The notes beneath the pieces were generated by a model, which ran no database searches, had not been told where the DNA came from, and saw only the letters and a program-made list of their open reading frames with translations. Shown here in pieces: positions 5,440 through 5,734 of a DNA stretch of 5,734 bases. Origin of the DNA: Christensenellaceae bacterium (GTDB lineage Bacteria > Bacillota > Clostridia > Christensenellales > Borkfalkiaceae); assembly GCA_016295005.1 (NCBI GenBank), contig JAEDMA010000088.1, positions 1 to 5,734 of the forward strand, read 5' to 3'. The position numbers and the translations under genes are program-made. The first letter of the stretch is position 1. Each line of letters opens with the position of its first letter.

Positions 5440-5734
5440 TTATACTCCTTTAAAAGAATTAATAAGTTCATTGCTCAAACTGCTAAAAATCGCGTCAAAA
5501 GAATTATCGCTTACGTTTAATAATTTAAAGTCTTCGCCCTTTTCTTTTATTAAAAACGCGCACGGCTTTAAGGATATAATCGATCCGTTTCCCGCTGAAA
5601 ACGGTAAGTCCGAAGACGACGAGAAAATGCCTTTTTTCCCATACTCTCCGCCACCGGTCAGTATTCCGAGCATAATTTTTGTAATCGGAATTATAATCGA
5701 CCCATCTTCGCCCTTTATAGGTTTTCCTACCACG
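5440..5734 (-). CDS. ytfJ: YtfJ/GerW-family sporulation protein, C-terminal part (cut by right window edge)
   Basis: About 98 codons of reading frame reach the window edge. The visible part matches the conserved YtfJ (GerW) core: VVGKPIKGEDGSIIIPITKI at the start, then LGILTGGGEYG, a glycine/serine-rich segment (SAGNGSIISLKPCAFLI) and a short C-terminal helix. Family members are about 130-150 residues, so roughly 40-50 N-terminal residues lie outside. The GTG at 5733 is most likely an internal valine (VVGKPI), not the start. YtfJ is a forespore-expressed protein in Bacillus, with a role in germination reported for GerW; the biochemical function is unclear. It is the first visible gene of an operon with the carboxypeptidase and rluB. 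The glycine-rich stretch seems less glycine-dense than in many relatives, a comparison from memory. The operon promoter is outside the window. Confidence 0.87.
   Translation of the reverse strand, partial: VVGKPIKGEDGSIIIPITKIMLGILTGGGEYGKKGIFSSSSDLPFSAGNGSIISLKPCAFLIKEKGEDFKLLNVSDNSFDAIFSSLSNELINSFKGV

Noticed and set aside
5731..5733. GTG as the true start of ytfJ
   Set aside because: It falls inside the conserved VVGKPI motif, family members have some 40-50 residues before it, and the upstream sequence is simply outside the window.

Overview
The window is AT-rich and reads as a chromosomal segment of a low-GC Firmicute, most likely an uncultured member of Clostridia. Three things point there: the fused gene order ytfJ - D-Ala-D-Ala carboxypeptidase - rluB typical of that class, textbook sigma-A promoters (TTGACN/17/TATAAT), and GGAG-type ribosome binding sites. 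The sporulation-associated YtfJ (GerW) homologue suggests a spore-forming lineage, though the window alone does not prove the organism sporulates.

Layout. (1) Positions 1-541, minus strand: the N-terminal 180 codons of a tyrosine recombinase/integrase, cut by the left edge and driven by a near-ideal promoter at 572-600. (2) Positions 542-1148: about 600 bp without a protein gene, holding the integrase promoter, a 40-bp near-perfect inverted repeat (919-958) that shares sequence with the integrase promoter, short phased repeats, and the promoter and candidate operators of the next gene. (3) 1149-2381, plus: a PadR-family winged-helix protein with an unusually long polar linker and four predicted membrane helices. 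(4) A perfect hairpin terminator (2457-2485), then a separate promoter and an EamA/DMT-family transporter (2573-3439, plus) whose two halves are strikingly alike. (5) A convergent intergenic region with several small hairpins and a shared bidirectional terminator (3562-3593). (6) 5734-3666, minus: a tight operon of ytfJ (cut by the right edge), a secreted D-Ala-D-Ala carboxypeptidase and the 23S rRNA pseudouridine synthase rluB.

How the parts relate. The right-hand operon is ordinary core genome (spore/cell-wall maturation plus ribosome modification), translationally coupled with 0 and 7 nt between genes. The left half looks more accessory: an integrase and a membrane-anchored PadR regulator transcribed divergently from a repeat-rich control region. 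The most interesting item is this divergent unit. The integrase promoter and the large inverted repeat share a sequence block, and the PadR promoter carries its own small inverted repeats, so shared or autoregulatory control is plausible. That is inference: no complete undescribed system can be demonstrated within these 5.7 kb.
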